The notes under the pieces were generated by a model. That model ran no database searches. It saw only the letters and a list, made by a program, of their open reading frames with translations, and had not been told where the DNA came from. The position numbers and the translations under genes were made by a program. From Avena insularis (lineage: Eukaryota; Streptophyta; Magnoliopsida; Poales; Poaceae), in assembly GCA_023614405.1 (NCBI GenBank), contig CM042693.1, positions 157,124,731 through 157,188,730 of the forward strand: DNA of 64,000 nt. The letters run 5' to 3'. The stretch's first letter is position 1; the number at the start of each line of letters is the position of its first letter. Positions 36,401 through 47,229 of this stretch are shown in pieces.

Positions 36401-37921
36401 GTCACGAGGAGGATTAATGGCGGCAGTAAAGCGAATTGATGCAGTCTTCAACGGCCAGTAACGGCGAGGAGGGGTTGGGGGCGTGGTCACCGCGGGTGAG
36501 AACGGTCGACGGGCAATGGGACTGGCAGCGGTGAGAGAGAGGAGTGGGGTCCAAAGGCTGGAAAGACGGGGTTGCACTTCTGGTGCAAAACGTTTTCTGT
36601 GGGGAGAGGGAAAATGGACCTGCTGGGCTTGCTAGGCCAGGTTGGTTTGGGCTGGCTCTTTCCTTTTTTTCTCTGTTTTTTTATTTTTCTATTTTGATTT
36701 TATTCAAATGATTTCAAACCCTTTTTCTTTTAAAATCTTTTCAAACTTTTCAGTAAGTTTCTATTCTGTTTAAACATGTATTTTTAAGACCATTTTTAGA
36801 ATAATTTCTTTATTCTTTTTATGGTTTTATTCTTTATTAAAATAAGCACTTGCCTTTATTCAAATAAGATTAAATATATTTTCAAACTCTTTATTTGAAT
36901 TCTAATTTTCACTAAAACTTTTTCAGTAAGTTTTATTTATTCAAAAGTGTGTTAAATAATTCACTTTGAACTATTTTAATATGTTTTATTAATCATTTAA
37001 ATTGGGTATTTCCCTTAATTCAAATAATATTCAATATGGTTTTAAATCCATATAAATTTTATTTAAATGAATCTTTTATTTCATTAAATTTAATTTAAAT
37101 AACTTTTATTCCACTTGGGCAAATTCCAATTATTATTTTCCCATTATTTAATTAATCATTTTCATTAGGGATTTGTCTTTATTAAAAAAGAATAGAATTT
37201 GGTTAATGCCATATAATTTTATTGGAACATTCTTTATCCTTTTATTTTATTTGGATTATATTTATTCCATTTGCTTATGGATTAGGCCAAGATTTAATTT
37301 GGCTTTTAAATATCCTTTATTTATTTCTTTCTTTCTTTATCTTATAGAATCCATATCTTTTTATTTAAAGATCCAAAATTGGTGATTCCAATTTGTAGAA
37401 TTTTATTTAATACTTGTTTATCCTTTTAAATCACTTAGGATTATTTTGCTCACAAATTGGTATGGATTTTAGATAGGTGCTTTATTAGCTTTAGGAATAA
37501 ATTCCTTTTAACTTATTAAATTCATAAGTTTTCATCTATGACTCCAAATTAAATGAAATCAAATTCTATGGTTTTATAATATTTTTATTTGTCATTTTAA
37601 TCATTTATAAATGTTTGTTGACAAATTTTTATATGGATCAAATCCATAGTCTTAGAGTAATCTTGGAAATGATTTTCTTCCATTAGGGTTTTAGAGTTTT
37701 GGTTTATTTTCCAAGTGTTTAAATTTCAAAACACATTATTGATGAATGCATTTCACTTGATTGAAATTTGTTGGATTCCATTTTATTCAAAGTTTGTTCA
37801 AGATGGGGTTTAATGTTTCCATTTAGAAATAAAAAGTTTCTTTTCACCCTAAATTTCAACAATTATTTTTATTTTTTTTATTTATCACATTTCAAAATTT
37901 GGAAAATTTTAGGATGTGACA
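33404..37921 (-). mobile_element. LTR-B: solo LTR (4.5 kb)
   Basis: Bounded by TGTAAAGGTCCC and GGATGTGACA with a perfect duplication TACCA (33399-33403, 37922-37926), inserted in the Athila-2 5' LTR. On the minus strand it starts TGTCACATCC. It is homologous to the Gypsy-3 LTR (40454-43477): the blocks around 33404-34170 and 40454-41180 are collinear, and both have a GC-rich middle (35620-36600 here). It is about 1.5 kb longer, mainly because of an AT-rich segment at 36660-37900. Frames in the GC-rich block are not considered genes. Confidence 0.87.
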
Positions 37922-37926
37922 TACCA

Positions 37927-38490
37927 TCCCCAAGCCTACAGCGGGGGATTACTCACTCATGGATGAGGGAAACATCGGTGGTTGATGGAGATGCGTTGGT
38001 GATGACGATGGCGATGATCCTCTCCAAATTCCCCATCCCGGCAGGGTGCCAGAACGGAGTTTCTAGATCCAAATCTTGGTTTCTGGTGGCGGTGGCGGAG
38101 CGGAACTCTTTCTGGAAAACTATCGACCCCCCCCCCCTTGTTTTTAGGTCAGAAGGCAACTTAGGCATGAAGGGAGGCCGAGGAGCTGCCTAGGGTGGCC
38201 AGACCTCCCCCATGCGCAGGGTCAGTGGGCCCGCGCCTGGACTGGGTCTGGGCCCCCCAGGCCTCCCCTCTGTCTCCCCTTCTGGCTCCGTGGATCTTTT
38301 AGTGAAATATAATTTTTGGCATATTTTCCGGGATTTTTCCTGATAGTTCATTTTCTGCACAAAAACAAGACACCAAGGTAATTCTGCTGAAAACAGCGTC
38401 AGTCCGTGTTAGTTGTATCCAAATCACACAAGTATAGAGGAAAAACAATAGCAAAGTGTTCGAGAAAGTAGATACGTTTTGGACATATCA
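37927..38490 (-). repeat. Athila-2 5' LTR, outer part
   Basis: Resumes after the TACCA duplication and ends at 38490, where the minus strand begins TGATATGTCC. It has a run of 11 C at 38127-38137 opposite the 13 C run of the other LTR. The TATA site is lost by a two-base deletion near 38160. Confidence 0.88.
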
Positions 38491-38495
38491 TAGTC

Positions 38496-38892
38496 CCAGA
38501 GTCCAATGCTCACATGTCGTGGGCTCTGGTTATTATCGTTGATAGAAGGGAGATAGGGAAAGGCTCCCACTGAATTACCTCTTTGGGATGAGCATATTCG
38601 AGGAATATGCTGTCCATATCAGCCCTAACGTAACCTGGCCACCCCTTTATAAGGTGAGACAGGACCTCCTAGAGGAGGGATCGATTCACTTTACACTTAG
38701 AGAGTGGCTGAGAGGTTCTTCCTCCTCTCTCTGATACATCTCAAGGAGCAAGTGTAACCATTGTTGATCTAACTAAATATCGTGAGAGAGTTCTTCATGT
38801 GTAGAAACCACTACATCATACCTCCCTGGATCCCACTAGTACACATTGGCCCCAAGTTTAGCCTACCCATGGCAGCTTTTGTGCCACCATCA
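38496..38892 (+). repeat. Tat 5' LTR, part 2
   Basis: Continues the Tat LTR after Athila-2 and its duplication, ending CCATCA at 38892. A TATA-like TTATAA lies at 38647-38652. A candidate primer site TTGGTGCCCACC starts at 38899; I do not assign its tRNA. Confidence 0.7.
38647..38652 (+). promoter_or_regulatory. TATA box of Tat LTR
   Basis: TTATAA in CCCCTTTATAAGGTG, about 245 bases before the LTR end. Motif match only. Confidence 0.4.
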
Positions 38893-40453
38893 TGATAGTT
38901 GGTGCCCACCATGGGGCCAGCAGTGGTGCTAGCGGGAGTCAAGATCCGGACAAGAAACTTCATTGATATCGGCGAGCGCATCGTCTCCGGGCTGGTGCAG
39001 CGCTTTGACATGTGGGACTACGTCAGCGACAACGCGCATCACTTTGCCAGGCGCCCTCCTCCGTGCAACGGGGTCTTCATCAACCTAGGCACATACAAGG
39101 TCTACGTCGGCGTTGATGTCTCATGCGTCTATCCGCAATGAGTCCTCCTCGTGGGAGAGCCTCCCCTCAGCACTACTAGCAGTTCGTGTATCACTCGCCC
39201 CGTAGGCAGCGTCGAGATGATGATGACCGCGCCCGCACCAGCAGCAGGTGCAGGAGCCGGCCCAAGCAAAGATTCGGCAGCAGCAGAGCCGGCAGAGGCT
39301 CATAATGTAACTCTTAAGGTACCTCGTACGAGGGGCCCTCCGATAGAAAGGCTAGAGAATATCTTGTAGGAGGCGATAGAAAGCTTAACCACTCATGTAG
39401 CTCCCATTGTAAACCCGGCTCAGGCACAGGCCAAGCTAGAGGAGACTCGGTTGGAAGTGTTAGATGGAGTTAAGAGAGTAGCAATAGCGCATCAGTCACT
39501 TAACATCACACTGCGTGAGTATGCTAGGGAAAATAAGCTTAATACTAGCCCAACTCGCTTGGATGGTGTGAGGTTGAAAGGAAAGAATCTCCTTAGTGAT
39601 ATCAACAAGGAACATGTGTCTATGCAGGGTTACTCGGCTGACTTAGGGTTGCCGAGGTATAGAACACCTGCGAAAAACCTCAGGGCTGCAGATGCAGCAG
39701 ATGCCGAGATAGATGGCCTGACTAGTGAAGCCCGGCAGAGGCAACAAGAAAGAGCCATTGAGCTGGTGCATATAGCAAACCAGCAGAATGAGGAATTGCT
39801 CAAAAACAACCCGACAAGACCCGGAAGTTCTCATGTCGTTCATTCGGCTGGAGGTGCCCCGACAATATCAGCTGTCGTAGTATCTTCAGCCGGCGGAGGA
39901 AACAAGGAAGGATAAGGCAGTAACCTTGGGAAGAAGAGATAAGTAAATGGTGCATTATGATCCGGCAGTGGCTGGGAAAGAAAATATGAACCAAGGCAAT
40001 GCAAGCCGAGGTAACAATGGGAATAGAAACCTCGGTCATGGAAATGGAGGCCAGGGAAACAACGGACGGGGTAATCTCGGCCAGCGTAATTCAGCTGGGG
40101 GAGGGCAAAACCCTCCGCAACATCACCAACCGAGATATGAACCTCGGCAAGAAAGGGATGCAGGACCAGTTCCACAAAACCCGCAATAGAATAGGTACAA
40201 TGATGGATATTCGGAGATAGAGAATTCCGGATTTGCCAGACCAAATCACCATGTGATAGGATAAAGAATGGGAAACAGAAACTTGCAGCCGGATGATGCA
40301 AGGTTGAAATTGGACAGAATATAAAGATCTAAGTTGTTGGAAGAACAAGGTCCCCCGGGTCCAGCATGCTTTGGACCTCGAATCATAAGGGAGACACCTG
40401 TGTCAAACTTCTAGTTGCCAATAGGAACAAAAACATACCACAAAAGCACAAAG
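38893..40453 (+). pseudogene. Tat gag fragment
   Basis: Several short plus-strand frames make up a decayed gag. The best is 39451-39915 (SLNITLREYARENKL, then KGKNLLSDINKE and a glutamine-rich helix). It is followed at 39947-40189 by a Gly-Asn-rich stretch (GHGNGGQGNNGRGNLGQ). The last codons before 40454 read FGPRIIRETP...LPIGTKTYHKSTK, a conserved point in Tat gag just before the retrotransposon gag domain. The gene is cut there by the Gypsy-3 LTR, and the remaining gag and protease are not found on the other side at 51280. A stop separates the two best frames. Confidence 0.7.
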
Positions 40454-43400
40454 TGTAAGACCCCACCTTTTAAAGGTAAAGGTCCCTATGTTTGCAATGC
40501 TAGTCCCTGGATCAAATGCTAGCATCCACAATTTAAGATGAAGCACACAGATACAAAGGTCATTATTACATCGTGTTCCAGAGATAACATAGTCTTTACA
40601 ACTCAATAGCCCAAGGCTAATACATGGAGTTCATAACATAAAGTAAATAACTAAAAGTCTTCATCTTCGTGTGCCACAGGCAAACATGTTGAGTGTAGAC
40701 TCACAACCCTAGTCTCCATCAGAGTAACCTGCAACATCATAAGTTACAGCCACAGTGGGTCAATACATTTGGAATTGTATTGGCAAGTGATACCATAGTA
40801 GAATAGTAGTATCTATCATCTATATGAATATGGCTAAGTGTAGCTTAGGCTGGCATTGCTCAAAATAAGGTTTTGACTTATTAGTTGAAAACACTATGTT
40901 TTTGTTTAATAAAATCACCCAAGGAACCACCAATAGAAATTAGTGAAAATTTACCCTTGTCCAACCACAAGTTTTAACTTAGAGAAATTGGGATGAGGAG
41001 ATCCTTGATTGCTTCAATATCTTTGATGCTCAAATTGTCCGTTGCCGGGGACACGGCTAAGTACTTAGGTTTTACCCTCTCGAGAGGTGGTGCACTTTCC
41101 CCACAAGACTCGACATGCATCGAGACGAGACTTTTCAGCAGCATTCCCTTAGACCACCATGGACGCGTTCCATCCTATCACCCTACCACCAATTGTCCAT
41201 CTAGCTAAGTTCTTGCAACCTATTTGGTCAAGGTAGAGCCCATATGCCATGTGGTTGCACTAGAAGCTTCTCAACACTAAACATCTCAAATCCCTTTGTT
41301 CTTGGGTGGCAATCCACAAGTGTGATACACAAGGTAACCATAGACATGGGCCTTGTGTAACCACTCAACATAAACCAACCATACCATTCCACCCAAGTGA
41401 TCCATTCACATAGTTGTTTTATTAATCAAAAACACAAGTCATAGACTTAGCAAAATTTCATAGCATGAATATTCCACCCTTGTTTTCTACTAGATAGGCT
41501 AAGCATACTTGTAGCAAGAATATTAACTTAGGGAAAATTCTACTAAGACAACATTTACTAGGATTTTCCAAGGCATAGCATAGCATAGATACTTAGAAAA
41601 ACTCTATGCAAGTCCTACTCAAAATATCACTAGTGCATAGTCAAAATAATGGGACAAAAAGTATGAAGCATCACTTGCCTTTATAGTTGGGAGAGTAGCA
41701 ACAGTCCTCACAATCACAATCACCAAAATCTACACATAAAATCACAACACCAAATTCACATTCAATAATTCAAACAAAAATACATATGAATGCATGCAAA
41801 TGCAATGGAATGTTTTTCTATACAAACAAGTCAAATTAAACAGTACTGAACTCAAAGTAAACTTTCTAAAGTCTAAACAAACACAAAGTTACTTTAAAAA
41901 AATTCTAAATAATTTTTATATGCAAAATAGGCCTACAAATGGTTCTGCAAATAATACTATTTTTTCCAGAAGCAAAGGTAAAATTCAAGGCCATATATGT
42001 GTAGGGCTTAATTTTATGAATCCATTGATATATTATTTGCAATTTTTGGACAAACAGATCAAAAGATATGAATTTTACAAGTTTGAAAAGCTAATAGATC
42101 TAAAAACAGATTTTAAATCAAAAACACACACATGTCGTCGTGTCTGATTGGCCCGTACCGCTTCGCGCGGATCACGCATGTGGGCCATTAGATCTAAGTT
42201 AGATCATGTGGTCCAGATCTGACGATACCGTTTAGTTGAAGTGATCTATCTACGGTGTTAGATCTAAATCCTACGGCTCTGGATCGAGCGACCAAAAGTG
42301 AGTGGTGCTGGCGGTGGCGCTACTGCCGGTGATGCTCCGGCCGTGCTAGGGGTAAGGGGGTGGTGGCAAGGTTTACCTGACTCGCATGAACACGAGGATG
42401 CTCAAGGTGGTCTTGGTTTGGACAGGGGCGTGCTGTCGCGGCCATGAGAGCTCGTCGGAGACCTCACTGGCGTCGGGTGCGTGTTGGCGGAGACGACGGC
42501 GATGACCTAGGTCACCATAGGGCAAACAAGTGGCATTAGTGGATGTGCAAAGACATGGCACACACATTGGTTTGATCTAGAAGGCAAGGGGTGTGCAGGT
42601 TTTACCAGAATTGCTCGCCGGAGTTGACTGGCGCCTCGGGTGCTCGCGGAGGTTAACGGAGGCGGCGACCTGGGGGAATTGGGTCAAACCAGAGGCATGA
42701 TTAGCTACGCAAGAACATGAGGAACACACTCGTGTGATCAAGAGGCAGAGTGGCGCGCTATACACACCGGAATAGCTCACCGGAGTGCGTCGGGCAGCGG
42801 CGGTGCGAGCATGATTATGGGCAGCCTGGTGGCGATTAGATGGTGGAGAGTGAGGGGAAATGACCGCAAGGCATATGGGGTTAAGTAGCAGGCGTCAGGG
42901 GCGGGGATTACACGAGCATGCATCGCCATTTACTCGATTTCAATCGCGATAGTGAAGGGAGGAAACGGCGGCGACGACGTGGTCTGCGGTGCGGGTTTTG
43001 GGGACGAAGGGGTGATGTGGCATTGGGCCCAGTGGTCAGCGACTGCGCGGTCTGGATTGCGCGGGTGAGAGAGGGAGCAGAGGGAGAGAACCCCGGGTGG
43101 GCTTGTTGGGCCAGATGTGGTGCTAGGATGAATAGGCAGCGCAAGTTTTTATTTTTTTTCCTTCTCCCTTTTTTTCTAAATTGATTATCAGGAATGATTT
43201 TGAAACTCTAATTCAAATCTGTTTGAATTCAAACCTTCACCAAGTTTTGTACTCTGATCCTAGCATCTAGAGGTGTGTCAAACATATCTAACCACTCAAA
43301 CACACTTTGATCCTTGAAAATAAAAATAAAACCATGCCCCATATGTAATATATAAAGAGGGGTTAAATATGGTTTTATTTAGGGTTTTGGTTTGAAAAAA

Positions 43401-43477
43401 TTGTGCAAGACAAATATGCTATGATGATATGAATGCAATGATATGACTTTTCACTTGATGAAATTTGGGATGTTACA
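40454..43477 (-). repeat. Gypsy-3 3' LTR (3.0 kb)
   Basis: Coding-strand start TGTAACATCCCAAATTTC at 43477 and end GGGGTCTTACA at 40454. Collinear with LTR-B, but shorter on the 5' side of the LTR. The GC-rich section 42270-43120 yields spurious frames. Confidence 0.87.
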
Positions 43478-43492
43478 AATCTAACCCCCTTA
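43478..43492 (-). other. Polypurine tract, Gypsy-3
   Basis: Minus strand AAGGGGGTTAGATT directly before the LTR start. It lies just after the last coding residues. Confidence 0.7.
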
Positions 43493-44920
43493 AGATGAAT
43501 CTTGCCCTCGAGATTCGGATTGGATAGCAAATAGGTGAGGGTGATCTTTCTGAAGGTCATCTTCTCTTTCCCAAGTTGCTTCCTCTTCGGTATGATGATT
43601 CCTTTGTACTTTGCAGAATTTGATAGTCTTAGTACGAGTAACTCTTTCTGATGTCTCAAGAATCTTGATAGGTTTCTCTTCATAGGTGAGATCACTCTCT
43701 AACTGAACCTCTTCCAAAGGTATAGTGTCCTTCAATGATGTTTCTTCCATCTCCGGATGACTCACATGAAACACATTGTGAATAGTAGACAGTGATTCTA
43801 GCAATTCTATCTCATAAGGCACTTATCCTTTGCAGCTCAAAATTTTAAATGGTCCAACATATCTTGGTGCCAATTTTCCTTTGACTCCAAACCTCCTCAC
43901 ACCACGAAGTGGTGAGACTCTAAGATAAGCTCTATCACCTACCTCATAGATGACTTCTCTAGGCTTTGGATCTGCGTAGCTCTTTTGTCGGGACTAGGCT
44001 ATCTTCAATCTGTCCTTTACCAATTTAACTTTCTCTTTAGCTTCCTTGATCAATTCTGGTCCTAACAAATTTCTTTCTCCTAGTCCATTCTATAGTAATG
44101 GTGTAGTACACTTCCTTCCATAAAGAAATTCAAACGGAGCCATCTCAATGCTTGCTTGATAGCTGTTGTTGTAAGAGAATTCTGCATAAGGCAAACTTCT
44201 GTCCCAACTAGCACCATAGTCTAGGGCACACGCCCTCAACATATCCTCTAAAATCTGATTGGTCCTTTCTGTCTGTCCATCAGTTTGGGGGTGAAAAGTT
44301 GTGCTAAACTCTAACCTTGTTCCCAATGATTCATGCAGTTGTCACCAAAAATGCAAAGTGAACTGAGTTCCTCTATCAGACATAATACTCTTAGGTACTC
44401 CATGCAGACATACAATCCTATTCATATAGATCTTAGCTAACTTAGCACTTGTATAGGTAGTCTTCGCGGGTATGAAATGAGCCACTTTAGTTAGGCGATC
44501 CACAACAACCCAAATAGAATCATATCCAGATCTAGTCCTTGGCAATCCGGTGATAAAATCCATACCAATCTTATCCCACTTCCAATCAGGGATAGGTAGT
44601 GGTTGTAATAACCCTGTCGGTTTCTGATGTTCCGCTTTCACTCGACTACACACATCACACAATGCAATATGTTCCGCGATATCTTTCTTGAGATTGTTCC
44701 ACCAAAGTCTTTCCTTCACATCCATGTACATTTTAGTGTTACCTGGATGAATGGAATATGGTGAGTTGTGTGCTTCTTGTAGAATCAATTTCCAAAGCTC
44801 CGGATCTTGTGGAATGTAGATATGTTTTCCATACCATAAAGTCCCTTGTTCATCTTCATGGAATCCTTTAGCCTTCCCTTTACTAATTTTACTCTTAATC
44901 TCCTCTATTTCCTTGTCCAA
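43490..44920 (-). pseudogene. Gypsy-3 integrase with chromodomain-like tail
   Basis: From 44920 leftwards: an HHCC zinc domain (HNSPYSIHPGNTKMYMDVK, CDVCSRVKAEHQ), the core Asp in IGMDFITGLP, the second Asp in MSDRGTQF, then a TGA near 44340. The frame resumes at 44326 with STTFHPQTDGQTERTNQ, holding the third acid. Further stops lie near 44090 and 43990. The tail (NVFHVSHPEMEE; then CKVQRNHHTEEEATWERED) looks like the chromodomain end found in Tekay-type integrases, which targets insertion to heterochromatin. The catalytic triad is conserved but the frame is broken at least four times. Confidence 0.88.
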
Positions 44921-44929
44921 CTTTTGGGC

Positions 44930-45964
44930 TTATTTGATATTGTCCAACAATGTTGGTTGAACATCCAATGACATGAGATATCCTTCAGGCACTATTTCCA
45001 ATCTGAGATCTTTGAATTGGGCACACAGATCATCTGGCAATTCTTCTTTAGTAAGGCCATTCACATAAACTTTACGGCTTAAAGCATCTGCTATGACATT
45101 TGATTTACCGGGATGGTATTGAAAACTCAAGTCATAGTCCTTGATGAGCTCTAGCCACCATCTTTGTCTCATATTGAGTTCCTTCTGGGTGAAGATATAT
45201 TTCAAACTCTTGTGATCCGTGAACACTTCACAACATTTTCCCAAAAGATAGTGTCTCCATGTTTTGAGTGCATGGACAACAGAGGCTAACTCTAAATCAT
45301 GAGTAGGATAGTTCACTTCATGAGTTTTGAGTTGTATCGAGGCATAGGCCACAACTTTCCCTTCTTGCATCAACACTCCACCCAATCCTTGGTGAGATGC
45401 ATCACAATAGACTTGGAAATCCTTCTCCAAATCTGGCAGACACAAGACTGGTGCTGATACTAGTCTCTTCTTCAATCCTTGGAAACTGATTTCACATCCT
45501 TCGGTCCAATCAAACTTCTTCTCTTTCTTAAGTAACTCCGTCATTGGCTTAGCTACTTTTGAGAAATTCTCAATGAACCTTCTATAGTATCCTACCAAGC
45601 CAAGGAAACTACGAACTTCCTTAACTGACTTAGGAGATTCCCACTTAGTTACAGCTGACACCTTTGTAGGATCGGCAGCTATACCATCTTCTGACACAAT
45701 ATGTCCGAGAAATCCAACTTCATTCAACCAGAATTCACACTTGCTGAACTTGGCATACAGCTTGTTCTCTCTAAGCTTCTCAAGTATCAAACGCAAATGT
45801 TCTTCATGTTCTTCTTTGCTCTTGGAATAGATCAAAATGTCGTCGATGAATATGACAACAAACTTGTCAAGTAATTCCTTGAACACCTTGTTCATCATGT
45901 TCATGAAATAAGATGGTGCATTTGTTAATCCAAATGGCATCACGGTATACTCATACAATTCCAT
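44930..45964 (-). pseudogene. Gypsy-3 reverse transcriptase C-part and RNase H
   Basis: A 344-codon open segment. It starts at [15 protein letters not shown], with the active site [12 protein letters not shown] near residues 37-48, then the thumb and connection ([29 protein letters not shown]). RNase H follows, with [16 protein letters not shown] (first Asp), [19 protein letters not shown] (Glu), [11 protein letters not shown] (Asp) and [14 protein letters not shown] at about 44929 separates it from integrase, and a small frame shift at about 45960 from the reverse transcriptase N-part. Confidence 0.92.
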
Positions 45965-46583
45965 ACCTAGTGGTAAAAGCAGTCTTAGGTATGTCTTGCT
46001 CTCTAATCTTTAGCTGAAAATAGCCTGATCGGAGATCAATCTTTGAGAACACACGGGCTCCTTCTAGCTGATCAAATAGATCATTGATTCTAGGCAAAGG
46101 GTACTTGTTCTTTATAGTCACCTCATTGGGTGAACGGTAATCTATACATAGCCTTTGACTTCTATCCTTCTTCTCAACAAACAGGACTGGTGCACCCCAA
46201 GACAAAGAACTTGATTGGATAAATCCTTTCTGCAACTGTTCTCCAAGTTGTTTCTTGAGTTCTTTCAACTCATAAACCGACATCTTGTAGGGTCTCTTTG
46301 CTATTGGTCCAGATCCTGGCAGCAAGTCAATCAGAAACTCCACATCTCTATCTGGTGGCATTCCTGGCAATTCTTTCGGAAACACATCCGGATACTCCTT
46401 CACCACTGGTACACTATCTATGCTAACCCCCTTAAGAGAATTTAGCTTACTTCCTTTAGATTCAAAGTTAGACTTGAACCTAATCTGTTTCTTATCCAGG
46501 GTTGTGAGTGTAACAGTACGATTGGCACAATCTATTACTCCTTCATACTTAGTCATCCAATCCATGCCCAAAATTACATCCAA
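45951..46583 (-). pseudogene. Gypsy-3 protease C-part and reverse transcriptase N-part
   Basis: 210 open codons: [19 protein letters not shown] closes the protease domain. Then come [21 protein letters not shown] and the reverse transcriptase fingers ([36 protein letters not shown] with the first catalytic Asp). Pro-Asn replaces the more usual Lys-Leu-Asn in the DYR motif. The frame is lost at TRYGIV. Confidence 0.9.
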
Positions 46584-46603
46584 TCCTTGGGAATCTAGGA
46601 CTA

Positions 46604-47229
46604 TCAGACTAACTGGAAACTTATACTTTCAATTTCTATCACTAGATCATGGCATCCAAAGTTTACTATCATCTCTCCACCTGGAGAGCTTACTTTAATA
46701 GGACATCCAATAGTTTCAGTTGGAAGTCCATTTTTATCAACAAATGCTCTTGATATGAATGAATGCGATGCGAAGGTATCAAAAAGAATAAGTGCTGGAA
46801 AAGAATTAAGCTTGAACTTGCCAGCCACAGCATCAGATTCCTCATAGATTTCTTCCACATTAATGTGGTTCACTTGACCCTTCTGAAATGGGTTGGGCTT
46901 GTTGGCTCCATCAGCCTTCTTTTCTGGGCATTCATTTGCATAGTGCCCAGTTTTCTTGCACTTGAAGCACTCAACCTGACCGATGTCTCTCTTAGCAGCT
47001 GACTTCCATTGCCATTTCCACTATGATGGCTCTTGTGTCCACTCTTGTGGTTTTTATATCTATCATTGTCATGACTGCGGTGGTGCTTGTTGTCATGGTG
47101 ACGGTTACTGTTGTGGTGGTTGTTATACTTCCCATGTTTGTGGGATCCAGAACCTCCACTATCATCACCATGGGAACGCTTGTGAGTCAATCCCGAGTTG
47201 TGCTTGTCAAAGTGATGCTTCCTCTTGCC
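46604..47229 (-). pseudogene. Gypsy-3 gag C-terminus and protease N-part
   Basis: At 46870-47190 a His/Lys/Asn-rich basic gag tail is readable, and a shifted frame near 46900-46980 gives a zinc knuckle (ECFKCKKTGHYANEC). The protease follows at 46604-46873; its active site reads LFDTFASHSF, with the Gly after Asp-Thr replaced by Phe. A frameshift lies near 46985. Upstream gag is deleted at the Athila-3 junction. Confidence 0.8.

Larger units (their letters stand above)
19375..38490 (-). mobile_element. Athila-2: gag-protease Athila-type element, no pol
   Basis: Minus-strand element with both LTRs: 3' LTR 19375-20750 and 5' LTR 32601-38490 (about 1367 bp once LTR-B is removed). The flanks are CAGTC (19370-19374) and TAGTC (38491-38495), a 5 bp duplication with one C/T difference. 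It encodes gag and a retropepsin-like domain only, in two pieces separated by LTR-A. About 2.9 kb of non-coding DNA lies between the protease end and the 3' LTR where Athila pol would be expected. The host is the Tat 5' LTR. Without the two solo LTRs and their duplications it would be about 8.5 kb. Confidence 0.9.
40454..47229 (-). mobile_element. Gypsy-3: chromodomain Gypsy, 5' end deleted
   Basis: Minus-strand Tekay-like element with 3' LTR (40454-43477), polypurine tract, integrase with chromodomain, RNase H, reverse transcriptase, protease and the C-terminal part of gag. At about 47227-47232 the sequence changes abruptly to Athila-3 internal DNA, so the gag N-terminus, leader and 5' LTR are missing. 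The left end abuts Tat gag at 40453. Confidence 0.87.

Noticed and set aside
36072..36577. Overlapping frames of 129 and 115 codons on opposite strands
   Set aside because: GC-rich block of solo LTR-B; mutually overlapping and not kept in the related Gypsy-3 LTR.
38893..38915. Assigning the Tat primer site to a particular tRNA
   Set aside because: The sequence TTGGTGCCCACC is in the right place, but I could not match it to a tRNA with confidence.
42300..43184. Several frames of 60-90 codons
   Set aside because: GC-rich part of the Gypsy-3 LTR, no domain seen.
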